A stretch of 64,000 nucleotides of DNA from Microbacterium sp. MYb62. GTDB taxonomy: Bacteria; Actinomycetota; Actinomycetes; Actinomycetales; Microbacteriaceae. Numbering within the stretch: position 1 is the stretch's first letter; every line of letters begins with the position of its first letter. Where the stretch lies: NCBI RefSeq assembly GCF_002979475.1, contig NZ_PCOY01000002.1, forward strand, positions 1-64,000, read 5' to 3'. This document shows positions 25,853 to 34,388 of the stretch, one piece after another. The notes below the pieces were generated by a model, which was given only the letters and a program-made list of their open reading frames with translations, was not told the DNA's origin and ran no database searches. A program made the position numbers and the translations under genes.

Positions 25853-26824
25853 ATGAGCCAGAAGACAGAGTCCTCGAACCTCGCGGGGGCGGCCACCGGC
25901 CGCCCCCGCACCCGGAAGACCCCGGATGCCCTTCGCGGCAGGCCGGGCGGAAAGGATCTCCTCCAGGCGCTGCCCTGGATCGCCCCCGCTCTGCTCCTCA
26001 TCATCGGCGTGGTGTTCTTCCCCGCCGGGGTGATGTTCTTCAACTCGACGCGCGACATCTCCCTGTCGGGCCTCGACAAGGGATCGGTCGGCTTCGACAA
26101 CTTCGTCACGGTCTTCACGTTCACCGAGTTCTGGCCGATCTTCTTCCGCACGATCCTGTGGGTCGTGTCGGTCGTGGTCTTCACGGTCGTCATCTCGCTC
26201 GGCCTCGCGCAGATCCTGAACAAGGCGTTCCCCGGACGTCAGCTCGTGCGCATGGCCGTCATCGTGCCGTGGGCGGCATCCGTCGTCATGACCACGATGG
26301 TGTTCTACTACAGCCTCGAGCCGTACTTCGGCATCTTCAACAAGTTCCTCTACGACATCGGGCTCTCCGACGATGCGGTCGGGTACGGATGGACGAAGAA
26401 CCCCGCGACAGCTTTCACCTGGTCGATCGTGATCGCGATCTTCGTCTCGCTCCCCTTCACGACCTACACGATCCTCGCCGGGCTCCAGTCGGTCCCGGCC
26501 GATGCGATCGAGGCGGCGAAGATGGACGGCGCGAGCCCGGCCCGCACCTACTGGTCGATCGTCCTGCCGCAGCTGCGTAGCGCCCTGGCCGTCGCGGTCC
26601 TGATCAACATCATCAACGTGTTCAACTCGCTGCCGATCCTGAAGGTGATGACCGGATCGATCCCCGGCTACGACGCCGACACGATCATGACGCTCATCTT
26701 CAAGTACATCGAGCTGCAGAAGAAGGTCGATGTCGCGAGCGCCCTCTCGGTCGTCGCGTTCCTCATCGTCATCGTGATCGTCGCGGCCTACGTGAAGATC
26801 GTCAAGCCCATGAAGGAGGTCTGA
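25853..26824 (+). CDS. Sugar ABC transporter permease (MalF/UgpA-like)
   Basis: This 323 aa membrane protein has six predicted helices after a hydrophilic, basic N-terminus of about 40 residues. The coupling motif EAAKMDGASPARTYWSIVLPQ (residues about 220-240) contacts the ATPase. It shows typical MalF-type features such as PWAASVVMTTMVF. It lies 31 bp after the binding-protein gene and just before the second permease. Confidence 0.92.
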   Translation: MSQKTESSNLAGAATGRPRTRKTPDALRGRPGGKDLLQALPWIAPALLLIIGVVFFPAGVMFFNSTRDISLSGLDKGSVGFDNFVTVFTFTEFWPIFFRTILWVVSVVVFTVVISLGLAQILNKAFPGRQLVRMAVIVPWAASVVMTTMVFYYSLEPYFGIFNKFLYDIGLSDDAVGYGWTKNPATAFTWSIVIAIFVSLPFTTYTILAGLQSVPADAIEAAKMDGASPARTYWSIVLPQLRSALAVAVLINIINVFNSLPILKVMTGSIPGYDADTIMTLIFKYIELQKKVDVASALSVVAFLIVIVIVAAYVKIVKPMKEV

Positions 26825-26826
26825 TC

Positions 26827-27753
26827 ATGACCGTGACCGAGACCGCCCTCGTGACCACCGCCGGCCGCGGTGGTCGCCGCACCCCGCCCTTTCCGGGCCG
26901 CAAGCGCCGCTACACCGAAGACCAGGTGACCCTGCCGCGCGTGATCCTGCGCACCGTCGCCGGGTTCCTGGTGCTCGCGATCTTCGTGCTGCCGTACCTG
27001 ATCATGTTCTTCGGCTCCGTGAAGACGAAGCCGCAGATCCGCTCCGTCGACCCGACGTACCTGCCCACGGAGTGGCACTGGGAGAACTACATCACGATGT
27101 GGTCCACCCCCGAGACGCCGCTGCCGTACAACCTGATCTCGACGATCGTCATCGCCGTGTTCGCGACGCTGCTCGTGCTGCTGGTGTCGCTGCCGGCGGC
27201 ATACTACACGGCCCGGTTCAAGTTCCCCGGCCGCATGGTGTTCCTCTTCCTCGTGATCATCACGCAGATGCTGCAGCCGGCCGTGCTGACCTCGGGCCTG
27301 TTCCGTCAGTTCACCGTGCTCGGACTCGGCGACACCTGGACCGCGATGATCTTCATCAACGCCGCGTTCAACCTGTCGTTCGCAGTGTGGATCATGCACT
27401 CCTTCTTCGCCGGCATCCCCAAGGAGGTCGACGAGGCCGCGCAGATCGACGGTGCAGGACGCTTCACCGTGCTGTTCAAGATCAACCTGCCGCTCGTGTG
27501 GCCGGGCATCGTCACCGCGATCGTGTTCACGTTCGTGGCCTGCTGGAACGAGTTCGCGGCGTCGCTCGTGATCCTGTCCACCGACAAGAACCAGCCGCTG
27601 TCGGTCGCGCTGACCAAGTTCGTGGGTCAGTACGAGACCAGCTGGCAGTACGTGTTCGGCGTCTCGATCGTCGCGATCCTGCCGGTGGTCATCCTGTTCA
27701 TGCTCATCGAGAAGCGTCTCGTCGGCGGCCTGACCGCGGGCAGCGTCAAGTAG
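26827..27753 (+). CDS. Sugar ABC transporter permease (MalG/UgpE-like)
   Basis: This 308 aa membrane protein has six predicted helices and the MalG-type coupling motif EVDEAAQIDGAGRFTVLFKI near residue 205. It carries an Arg/Lys-rich cytoplasmic N-terminus of about 35 residues. It starts 2 bp after the first permease stop, so the three genes form one transcript. No ATPase gene follows; element copy 3 lies 80 bp downstream and may mark the transcript end. Confidence 0.92.
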   Translation: MTVTETALVTTAGRGGRRTPPFPGRKRRYTEDQVTLPRVILRTVAGFLVLAIFVLPYLIMFFGSVKTKPQIRSVDPTYLPTEWHWENYITMWSTPETPLPYNLISTIVIAVFATLLVLLVSLPAAYYTARFKFPGRMVFLFLVIITQMLQPAVLTSGLFRQFTVLGLGDTWTAMIFINAAFNLSFAVWIMHSFFAGIPKEVDEAAQIDGAGRFTVLFKINLPLVWPGIVTAIVFTFVACWNEFAASLVILSTDKNQPLSVALTKFVGQYETSWQYVFGVSIVAILPVVILFMLIEKRLVGGLTAGSVK

Positions 27754-27829
27754 GTCGCGCCACCGGCGACGCGCCGCCCCTCGGGCGCCGAACGCCTGCG
27801 CCCCCTTCCCCCCTTCACCGGGCCCACCT

Positions 27830-27896
27830 GCACGCCGACACGCCAGATGTCGGACGCTTCTTCGAGGAGAGTCCGACATCTGGCGTGTCGGCGTGC
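27830..27896. repeat. 59 bp palindromic element, copy 3 (extended, perfect arms)
   Basis: This is the best copy. 26 nt arms (27830-27855 and 27871-27896) are perfect reverse complements, starting GCACGCCGACACGCCAGATG. The 15 nt loop is GCTTCTTCGAGGAGA. The 59 bp core is 27834-27892. It sits between the convergent permease and ROK repressor genes and could terminate both transcripts. Confidence 0.95.
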
Positions 27897-27958
27897 GGGG
27901 CGACGCGACCGGGAGGCTTCGCCGCACGACATGCGCTCCGACGCAACAGGAGGGGTCG

Positions 27959-28020
27959 GACGCAGCGGGGGCACTCTGACGCAGCGGGGCACTCCGACGC
28001 AGCGGGGCACTCCGACGCGG
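27959..28020. repeat. 18 bp tandem repeat, about 3.5 copies
   Basis: GACGCAGCGGGGCACTCC is repeated twice exactly (27978-27995, 27996-28013). It is preceded by a 19 bp variant (27959-27977) and followed by a partial unit. It lies just downstream of the ROK repressor stop codon and 60 bp from palindromic element 3. The remainder of 27754-28029 contains no gene. Confidence 0.85.
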
Positions 28021-28029
28021 GAGGGCGCG

Positions 28030-29196
28030 TCAGGGGCGGGACGTGGATGCTGCGCGCAGCTGCTCCGGATTCCACCGCACGCCGAGCGCCGAGGTGAGCG
28101 CGGCCTGCGCGGCGCCGGCCGCGAGCGAGACCCGAGGATCGGCGTAGCGGACCGGGACCTGCGCCGTGCCGCGGGCCGGGTACTCGGTCTCGCGGCGCAC
28201 CCGTTCGAGGAAATGCGGCCCGAGTTCTGTCGCGGGCCCGCCGATGACCACCTCGATCGGGTCGAGCAGCGCACTGATGAGCTTGACGGCCCGGGCCAGC
28301 GCGCGGGCGCCCTCGTCGAGATGCTCTTCGTCGGCCTGGGCTGCGAGTTCACGGATCTCAGGGGCATCCATCGCGTCGGAGAACTCGTCGCCGAGCATCG
28401 CCCCCAGAGCCGCAGCCGACTCCAGGCATCCGCGCTGCCCGCACCGGCAGACGCGCGCGGCCTCTCCGAACACGACCTGCACATGCCCGATCTCACCGGC
28501 ACGGTCACGCGGGCCCGGTGCCAGCTCGCCGTCGAGCGTGACGGCCGCACCGACACCGCCGCCGAGGTGGATGAAGAGCCGATACCCGGACGGGGATTGC
28601 TCCATACCGGCTTCGGCGATGGCCTCCGCGTCGACGTCGTTGATCAGCATCACGGGCGCATCGAGCATCCGCTCGAACCGCTCGGCGAGAGGCACGTTCT
28701 GCCACTTGAGCTGCACGCTCTCCAGCACCGCCCGTCCGTCGGTGGTGCCGGGCAGCTGGACGCCCGCGGCGAGGAGCCGTCCGCCGAACTCGGCGGCCAC
28801 CGCGGACACGGCCTCGTCGAGAGCGCGGTCGCGGTTGTCGGCCGAGTAGTTGACCCGTCGCACGTCGACCTCGGTGCCGTCGAGCGCGACGAGGGCGATG
28901 TCCGCGTGGAGAGGCTGCACCACCAGCACCAGGATCAGGTGGTGGCTCGCATCGACGCTGAGGGTGGTCGCCCGCTTGCCGCCGGTGCTCGCGGCCTGCT
29001 CTCCCTCGACGATCAGTCGGCTCTCGATGAGCTCGGCGACCAAGGACGACGCGGTGGCCGCGGTCAGTCCCGTCGCTCGTGCGATCCCGGCTCGCGTCTG
29101 CGTGCCCGGGTTGCGGAAGACCAGCTGCAGCGCCCGACGCAGGTTCGCACGCCGAACCGACGCCTGGGTGTCGAGGCCGTCATCCGTGCTCAGCAT
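28030..29196 (-). CDS. ROK-family transcriptional repressor (NagC/XylR type)
   Basis: This 388 aa protein has an N-terminal winged HTH (about 15-75, with TRAGIARATGLTAATASSLV as the HTH) joined to a ROK sensor domain. The ROK part has the zinc signature CRCGQRGCLES and the GEIGH motif. It should bind a sugar or sugar phosphate and release its operator. It lies convergent to the sugar importer and probably controls that cluster and itself. The ATG at 29196 is preferred over a GTG at 29211 because GGGAAC sits at proper spacing before it. Confidence 0.88.
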   Translation of the reverse strand: MLSTDDGLDTQASVRRANLRRALQLVFRNPGTQTRAGIARATGLTAATASSLVAELIESRLIVEGEQAASTGGKRATTLSVDASHHLILVLVVQPLHADIALVALDGTEVDVRRVNYSADNRDRALDEAVSAVAAEFGGRLLAAGVQLPGTTDGRAVLESVQLKWQNVPLAERFERMLDAPVMLINDVDAEAIAEAGMEQSPSGYRLFIHLGGGVGAAVTLDGELAPGPRDRAGEIGHVQVVFGEAARVCRCGQRGCLESAAALGAMLGDEFSDAMDAPEIRELAAQADEEHLDEGARALARAVKLISALLDPIEVVIGGPATELGPHFLERVRRETEYPARGTAQVPVRYADPRVSLAAGAAQAALTSALGVRWNPEQLRAASTSRP

Positions 29197-29264
29197 GTGT
29201 TCCCGTTCCACCGCTCGTCGCGTGCGAACTGTTGACAGATCGTGGCGCGATCCGTAGTCTCTCC

Positions 29265-29295
29265 CTAAGTTTATTCATTGAACTTAGTTGGTCAA
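29265..29295 (-). promoter_or_regulatory. Promoter and palindromic operator of the ROK repressor gene
   Basis: On the minus strand TTGACC (29295-29290), 16 bp and TAAACT (29273-29268) form a promoter. The inverted repeat CTAAGTT-N9-AACTTAG (29265-29287) overlaps the -10 and spacer, suggesting autorepression. The resulting leader is about 65 nt. Confidence 0.6.
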
Positions 29296-29311
29296 TCGAC
29301 CTCATGAAACT

Positions 29312-29350
29312 CCGGACGGGCGAGTGCTGCACACACCGTCGCCCGTCCGG
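29312..29350 (-). terminator. 12 bp hairpin terminator after chorismate mutase
   Basis: CCGGACGGGCGA (29312-29323) pairs perfectly with TCGCCCGTCCGG (29339-29350) around 15 nt. On the minus strand it begins 8 bp after the chorismate mutase stop. A weak TTT follows the stem. Confidence 0.7.
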
Positions 29351-29357
29351 CTCCTCT

Positions 29358-29657
29358 TCACCGGCCTTCGGCCGCTTCGGTGTGGTGGCGGATGACCTCC
29401 GCCACCACGAAGTTGAACCACTTCTCCGCGAACTCCGGGTCGAGATGCGCCTCCTCGGCGAGAGCGCGCAGCCGTGCGACCTGCTGCTCCTCCCGATTCG
29501 GGTCGGATGCCGGCATCTCGTGCTCCGCTTTCAGATGCCCGACCTGCTGGGTGGCGCGGAAGCGCTCGGCCAGCATGAAGATCAGTGCGGCGTCGATGTT
29601 GTCGATGGTGGCGCGAAGCCGGAGCAGTTCGGCCTTCGGGTCCTCGGCGGCGGTCAT
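29358..29657 (-). CDS. Chorismate mutase, AroQ type
   Basis: This 99 aa all-helical protein matches the AroQ fold. It has LRATIDNIDAALIFMLAERFRATQQVGHLK in the first helix, whose Arg and Lys residues line the active site, and a C-terminal helix with FNFVVAEVIRHH. It converts chorismate to prephenate for phenylalanine and tyrosine synthesis. It is a stand-alone domain without a fused dehydratase. Divergent from the AI-2E-family gene. Confidence 0.88.
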   Translation of the reverse strand: MTAAEDPKAELLRLRATIDNIDAALIFMLAERFRATQQVGHLKAEHEMPASDPNREEQQVARLRALAEEAHLDPEFAEKWFNFVVAEVIRHHTEAAEGR

Positions 29658-29719
29658 GCCCCTACTCTAGAGCCGCGGCACACCCCGGTTTCGACTCGGG
29701 GCACCGCTATCGTGAGCAC

Positions 29720-30943
29720 ATGAGCAACGAAGAGCCGCCGGCATCCGCGCCCCTCGACGACGCCACGTCGGACACCGCGCCCGCAGCACCGGCGACGACC
29801 CGGCGCGGGTCCACTCCCGCGCCCGCGGTCGCGGCCACCGCGGACGCCGCCCCTCGCCCCGTCGTGATCGAGCCGATGACGCCGAGCCGCTCGTTCTGGA
29901 CCCGCATCGACCGGCCGTTCGTGTTCGGCTTCCTGGTGACGCTGGGCGGACTGGGCGCGATCGTGATCGGCCTCGCCCTGTCGAACCTGTCGACCGTGCT
30001 CATCTACATCGCCCTCGCCCTGTTCGGTGCGCTCGGCCTCGACCCCGCCGTGCGATTCCTGGAACGCCGCGGTCTCTCCCGAGTGGTGTCCGTCGTCATC
30101 ACGATCCTCGCGCTCATCGTGGTGTTCGCCCTCGTGCTGTGGATGATCATCCCGGTCGTGATCGATCAGATCGTGAGCTTCGTGGAATCCGTGCCCGGCA
30201 TGATCAAGGACTTCACCAACAGCGACATCTATGCCACGCTCGATGCCCAGTTCGGCGATCAGTTCCAGGATCTCGTCGCCGAGGTGCAGGCGTTCCTGAC
30301 CGACTTCGGCAACCTGGCGACGATCGGCGGCGGCGCCCTCGCCGTCGGCGCCTCGATCGCCACCGGCATCTCCGGTGCGATCATCGTGCTCGTGCTGACG
30401 CTGTACTTCCTCGCGTCGCTGCCCGCCATGAAGCAGGGGCTGCTGCGTCTCGCCCCGGCCCGCGACCGCGCCCGCGCCGGAGACATCACTGATCAGATCA
30501 CCGACTCGGTCGGCGGCTACGTGATGGGGATGGTGGTCCTCGCCTTCTGCAACGCGACGCTCGCCCTGCTGCTCTACCTGTTCCTCGGCCTGCCGTTCCC
30601 GCCGCTGATGGCAGCCATCGCGTTCTGCGTCACGCTGATCCCGCTGGTCGGCTCGGTGCTGTTCTGGATCCTCGGCACCTGCCTGGCGCTGTTCACCAAC
30701 CCGATCGCCGCCCTGATCTTCGCGGCCATCTATCTCGTCTACATGCAGATCGAGGCGTATGTGATCACCCCGCGCGTGATGAACCGCGCCGTGTCGGTTC
30801 CGGGCTCGCTCGTCGTGATCGGCGCCCTCGCCGGCGGCACGCTGCTCGGCCTGCTCGGGGCGCTCGTGGCCGTGCCGGTCACGGCATCCATCCTCATCAT
30901 CATCAAACAGGTCCTGGTCCCGAAACAGGACGCCAGGATCTGA
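29720..30943 (+). CDS. AI-2E family (PerM/UPF0118) transporter
   Basis: This 407 aa membrane protein has about eight predicted helices. The long soluble segment between the third and fourth helices (about residues 155-200) and the C-terminal block with PPLMAAIAFCVTLIPLVGSVLFW are the family signatures. Members export autoinducer-2 or exchange ions; the substrate here is unknown. The first 55 residues are a Pro/Ala/Thr-rich hydrophilic extension. The ATG at 29720 follows a weak upstream site. A strong hairpin lies just after the stop. Confidence 0.85.
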   Translation: MSNEEPPASAPLDDATSDTAPAAPATTRRGSTPAPAVAATADAAPRPVVIEPMTPSRSFWTRIDRPFVFGFLVTLGGLGAIVIGLALSNLSTVLIYIALALFGALGLDPAVRFLERRGLSRVVSVVITILALIVVFALVLWMIIPVVIDQIVSFVESVPGMIKDFTNSDIYATLDAQFGDQFQDLVAEVQAFLTDFGNLATIGGGALAVGASIATGISGAIIVLVLTLYFLASLPAMKQGLLRLAPARDRARAGDITDQITDSVGGYVMGMVVLAFCNATLALLLYLFLGLPFPPLMAAIAFCVTLIPLVGSVLFWILGTCLALFTNPIAALIFAAIYLVYMQIEAYVITPRVMNRAVSVPGSLVVIGALAGGTLLGLLGALVAVPVTASILIIIKQVLVPKQDARI

Positions 30944-30958
30944 CGCCTCCGCGACGAC

Positions 30959-30992
30959 GAAGCGCCCGGACCCTCACGGGTCCGGGCGCTTC
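30959..30992. terminator. 15 bp perfect hairpin, bidirectional terminator
   Basis: GAAGCGCCCGGACCC pairs perfectly with GGGTCCGGGCGCTTC around TCAC. It lies between convergent genes ending at 30943 and 31005. TGTCATT follows on the plus strand and TCG on the minus strand, so it is T-poor but very stable. Confidence 0.88.
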
Positions 30993-31004
30993 TGTCATTC
31001 CGAC

Positions 31005-31919
31005 TCAGATGAGGTCGTTGTCGGTCAGCCACTTCTTGGCGATGTCGCTCGCCGACTTCTCGTCGACCGTGCTCTGCACGTTCAGACCGACGAGCTCCTC
31101 AGCGGTGAGCTTGGCGCTGATCGCGTTGATCACGTCGGCGATCTCGTCGGCGACGTCGTCCGAGACGATCGGCACGACGTTGGAGGCCAGGATGATGTTC
31201 TCCGGGTCTTCGAGCGCGACGATGTCTTCGGTCTGGAAGGCGGGGTCGGCCGAGTAGATGTCGGCGACCTGGATCTCGCCGGCGAGCAGAGACTCGAGGG
31301 TGGTCGGGCCGGTCGCCGAGAAGCCGAGGTCGACGCCGTAGACCTCCTTCGCTGCTGCCGGACCGTAGGGACGCTGCTCGAACTCCGGCGCGGCGCCGAT
31401 CGTCACCGGCGTCGTCACCTTCGAGAGGTCGGCGATCGAGGTGAGACCGTTCGCGTCGGCGAAGCTCTTCAGCACCGTGTAGGTGTCCTGATCAGAAGCC
31501 TCGGCGTAGTCGAGAGCGGTCAGGCCGTCGGGCAGCGCCTCCTTCAGGGCCGCGTAGACGTCGTCGGGGCTGGTCGCGGTCGCGTCCTTGTCGAGGTATT
31601 CGAGCAGGTTGCCCGTGTACTCGGGGAACAGGTCGATCGCGCCGGACTCGACGTCGGGCATGTAGGCATCGCGCTGTCCGATGCTGAACTGCTCGTCGAC
31701 CGTGAAGCCGGCAGCTTCCAGAGCCTGCGAGTAGATCTCGGCGATGATCTCGTTCGAGTAGTAGGCCTGCGAGCCGATGACGATGGTGTCGTCTCCGGAG
31801 CCCGCGTCGTCGGTCGGGGCATCGAGCGGGTTGCTGTTGGCGCAGCCGGCGAGGACGAGCGCCGCGACGAGCGCGGTGCCACCGGCGAGGGCGAGTCGTG
31901 ACTTGCGTGCTGTGAACAT
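31005..31919 (-). CDS. Osmoprotectant ABC transporter substrate-binding lipoprotein (OpuCC/OsmF type)
   Basis: This 304 aa receptor has a signal peptide with lipobox Leu23-Ala-Gly-Cys26, followed by the OpuAC/QAT fold: IVIGSQAYYSNEIIAEIYSQ, then DAYMPDVESGAIDLFPEYTG, which closely matches choline/betaine-binding proteins such as OpuBC/OpuCC. The ATG at 31919 gives a correct signal peptide; an earlier in-frame start adds eight non-typical residues. Last gene of a four-gene minus-strand operon. A broad quaternary ammonium specificity is likely. Confidence 0.9.
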   Translation of the reverse strand: MFTARKSRLALAGGTALVAALVLAGCANSNPLDAPTDDAGSGDDTIVIGSQAYYSNEIIAEIYSQALEAAGFTVDEQFSIGQRDAYMPDVESGAIDLFPEYTGNLLEYLDKDATATSPDDVYAALKEALPDGLTALDYAEASDQDTYTVLKSFADANGLTSIADLSKVTTPVTIGAAPEFEQRPYGPAAAKEVYGVDLGFSATGPTTLESLLAGEIQVADIYSADPAFQTEDIVALEDPENIILASNVVPIVSDDVADEIADVINAISAKLTAEELVGLNVQSTVDEKSASDIAKKWLTDNDLI

Positions 31920-31967
31920 GGGACTTCCTCTTCTCTGGAACAACGGGGGTGAAGCTGTGGGACGGTG

Positions 31968-32693
31968 TCAGGCTGTGGCGGGCGACGGCGCCGAGGCTGC
32001 GGCGCGCGACCGACGCGTCGTGGTCGGCGCACGCACACCTGCCGGGACGGCGGCGCGCTGGAGGAGGGCGAAGATCAGATCGACGATCAGGGCGAGCACG
32101 GCGACGAGGATCGCGCCGCCGAGCACCTGATCGAACTTGCGCAGCGGGATGCCCTGGATGATCGGCCAACCGAGGCCGCCGAGGTTGACGTACGCGGCGA
32201 TCGTGACCGTCGCGATCACCTGGAGGAGTGCCGCGCGGATGCCGCCGACGAGGAGAGGCAACCCCAGGGGAACCTCGACCTTCCAGAACACCTGCCATTC
32301 GGTCATCCCCATCGAGCGCGCCGAATCGAGCACCCGTCGGTCGATGGCCTCGAGACCCGTGTAGGCGCCGGCGAGCAGCGAGGGGATCGCGAGGAGCACG
32401 AACGTGATGATCGCCGCCTCGGGCACGCGGAGCACACCCAGGAGCAGCACCAGCAGCACCATGAGTCCGAACGACGGGATCGCACGTGCGGCTCCGGAGA
32501 CCGCGACCGCGATCTCCCTGCCCTTGCCCGTGTGGCCGATGAGCCATCCCAGCGGCACCGCGATGACGGCGGCGATCAGCACCGAGATCAGCGTGTAGTA
32601 CATGTGCTGGCCGAACAGGATCGGCAGCGCATACGGCCCCTCCCACCGGTCGGGGGAGAAGAGCCAGGCGAAGGCGTCGGCGAACACGTTCAT
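31968..32693 (-). CDS. Osmoprotectant ABC transporter permease (OpuCD/OpuBD type)
   Basis: This 241 aa membrane protein has about five to six helices and the OpuC-type coupling region LDSARSMGMTEWQVFWKVEV. The C-terminus is Arg/Ala-rich. The ATG at 32693 overlaps the stop of the preceding permease gene by 4 bp. A start further upstream would lie within that gene. One of two permeases forming the membrane heterodimer. Confidence 0.9.
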   Translation of the reverse strand: MNVFADAFAWLFSPDRWEGPYALPILFGQHMYYTLISVLIAAVIAVPLGWLIGHTGKGREIAVAVSGAARAIPSFGLMVLLVLLLGVLRVPEAAIITFVLLAIPSLLAGAYTGLEAIDRRVLDSARSMGMTEWQVFWKVEVPLGLPLLVGGIRAALLQVIATVTIAAYVNLGGLGWPIIQGIPLRKFDQVLGGAILVAVLALIVDLIFALLQRAAVPAGVRAPTTTRRSRAAASAPSPATA

Positions 32694-33373
32694 GCGGCGG
32701 CCCCCAGGGTGGCGGTCCTGCGCGCGGCGGAAGGCGTCTTCGCCGCGCGCGTCCACGGCATGAGCGCACGGCCGAGCAGCAGGAGCAGCAGGTCGATCAC
32801 GAGCGCGATCACGACGACGGCGATGACACCGGCGAACACCTCCGCCAGGATGCGTCGCTGCAGACCGTTCGTGAACAAGTAGCCGAGGTTGTTCACCCCG
32901 ACCAGGATGCCGACGGTGGCGAGGGAGATGGTGCTGACGGCGGCAACACGGAGTCCGGCGAGCACGACGGGTCCGGCGAGAGGGAAATCGACGGTCCAGA
33001 ACCGACGGAACCCGCCGTAGCCCATCGCGGTGGCCGACTGCCGGATCGCGGGATCGACCGAGTCGAGGCCGTCCGAGACGGCACGCACCAGGATCGCGAC
33101 CGCGTAGATGGTGAGGCCGATGATGAGGTTCACCGGGCTGCGCGCCGGATACCCGGCCACGGACGGGAGGAGGATCAGCAGGGCGAGCGAGGGGATCGTG
33201 TACAGCAGCCCGGTCAGAACGATGACCGGACCCTTCACCAGCTGGTACCGCCAGGCGACCCAGCCCAGCGGCAGCGACAGCACGAAGCCGAGCACGATCG
33301 CGATCGCACTCTGCTGCAGGTGGATCGCGGTCAGCTCGAGGATGAGGCCGAGATTGTCGACGATCCAGTTCAC
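32690..33373 (-). CDS. Osmoprotectant ABC transporter permease (OpuCB/OpuBB type)
   Basis: This 227 aa membrane protein has about five to six helices. The coupling region reads IRQSATAMGYGGFRRFWTVD and the conserved YTIPSLALLILL segment lies near residue 60. It overlaps the ATPase gene by 4 bp and the next permease by 4 bp, so the operon is translationally coupled throughout. Confidence 0.9.
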   Translation of the reverse strand: MNWIVDNLGLILELTAIHLQQSAIAIVLGFVLSLPLGWVAWRYQLVKGPVIVLTGLLYTIPSLALLILLPSVAGYPARSPVNLIIGLTIYAVAILVRAVSDGLDSVDPAIRQSATAMGYGGFRRFWTVDFPLAGPVVLAGLRVAAVSTISLATVGILVGVNNLGYLFTNGLQRRILAEVFAGVIAVVVIALVIDLLLLLLGRALMPWTRAAKTPSAARRTATLGAAA

Positions 33374-34242
33374 GGAGCGCCCTTCGTCGCGCTCTCCTCG
33401 CTCAGGAGCGCATCGGTGACGGCATCCGGCACGTCGATGATCGACCCCTGCGTGCGGCCCTCGCCATCGACCACCACGGTGCCGTGCGGCGTCTGCTTGA
33501 GGTGCAGAGCACGGCGTCCGCGTTCGGCGCCGATGAACGCCGAGACGAAGTCATCCGCGGGGTTCTCGATGATCTCGCTCGGGCTGCCCACCTGCACGAT
33601 GCGCGCGCCCTTGTCGAGGATGACGACCTGGTCGCCGAGCAGGAACGCCTCGTCGATGTCGTGCGTGACGAAGACGACCGTCTTGTCGAGCTCACGCTGC
33701 AGTCGCAGGGTCTCCTGCTGCAGGTCGGCCCGCACGATGGGGTCGACCGCGCCGAAAGGCTCGTCCATGAGCAGGATGTTCGGGTCGGCGGCGAGTCCGC
33801 GGGCCACACCGACACGCTGCTGCTGGCCGCCGGACAGCTGGCTCGGGTAGCGCTCGGCGAGCGCCTGGTCGAGGCCGACCGTGTCGAGCAGTTCGCGCGC
33901 CCGCTGGTGAGCCGGTCCCTTCTTCACCCCGGTGAGCCGCAGGACCGTGGCCACGTTGTCGATCACCGTGAAGTGCGGCATGAGCCCGGAGTTCTGCATG
34001 ACGTAGCCGATGCGTCGGCGCAGAGCCACCGGGTCGCCCTGGAGTACGCTCTCGCCATCGATCTCGACCTCACCCGAAGTGGGCTCGACCATGCGGTTGA
34101 TCATGCGCAGCAGGGTGGTCTTGCCGCAGCCGGACGACCCGACGAACACGGTCGTCTTGCGCGAGGGCAGCACGAGGCTGAAGTCGTCGACGGCGAGGGC
34201 GCCGCCGGGGAACCGCTTGGTGACGTTACGGAACTCGATCAT
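33370..34242 (-). CDS. Osmoprotectant ABC transporter ATPase (OpuCA type, without CBS pair)
   Basis: This 290 aa ATPase has Walker A GSSGCGKTT (36-44), signature LSGGQ (about 136) and Walker B ILLMDEPFGAVD (about 155-166). The C-terminal domain is only about 50 residues and too short for a full CBS pair, unlike the importer at 163-3434. This suggests the two osmoprotectant systems are regulated differently. It is the first gene of the four-gene operon; five 20 bp repeats lie 47 bp upstream of its ATG. Confidence 0.9.
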   Translation of the reverse strand: MIEFRNVTKRFPGGALAVDDFSLVLPSRKTTVFVGSSGCGKTTLLRMINRMVEPTSGEVEIDGESVLQGDPVALRRRIGYVMQNSGLMPHFTVIDNVATVLRLTGVKKGPAHQRARELLDTVGLDQALAERYPSQLSGGQQQRVGVARGLAADPNILLMDEPFGAVDPIVRADLQQETLRLQRELDKTVVFVTHDIDEAFLLGDQVVILDKGARIVQVGSPSEIIENPADDFVSAFIGAERGRRALHLKQTPHGTVVVDGEGRTQGSIIDVPDAVTDALLSEESATKGAP

Positions 34243-34288
34243 GGCTGGTCTCCAGTCGGTCGATCGATGTGCGAGCGGACGAGTCTTT

Positions 34289-34388
34289 GCTCTTCTGATG
34301 GCTACGGGGCTCTTCTGATGGCTACGGGGCTCTTCAGATGGCTACGGGGCTCTTCAGATGGCTACGGGGCTCTTCAGATGGCTACGGG
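34289..34388. repeat. Five tandem 20 bp repeats upstream of the osmoprotectant importer operon
   Basis: The unit GCTCTTCTGATGGCTACGGG is present five times without spacers; the last three units carry CAGATG instead of CTGATG. The array fills most of the 34243-34381 gap and its last bases include the stop codon of the DUF427 gene. A 20 bp period is close to two helical turns, so all copies face the same side of the DNA, as expected for cooperative protein binding. An unstable satellite is the alternative. Confidence 0.95.

Noticed and set aside
34289..34388. Five short repeats considered as a CRISPR array
   Set aside because: Units of 20 bp are directly contiguous without spacers, and no cas gene is present.
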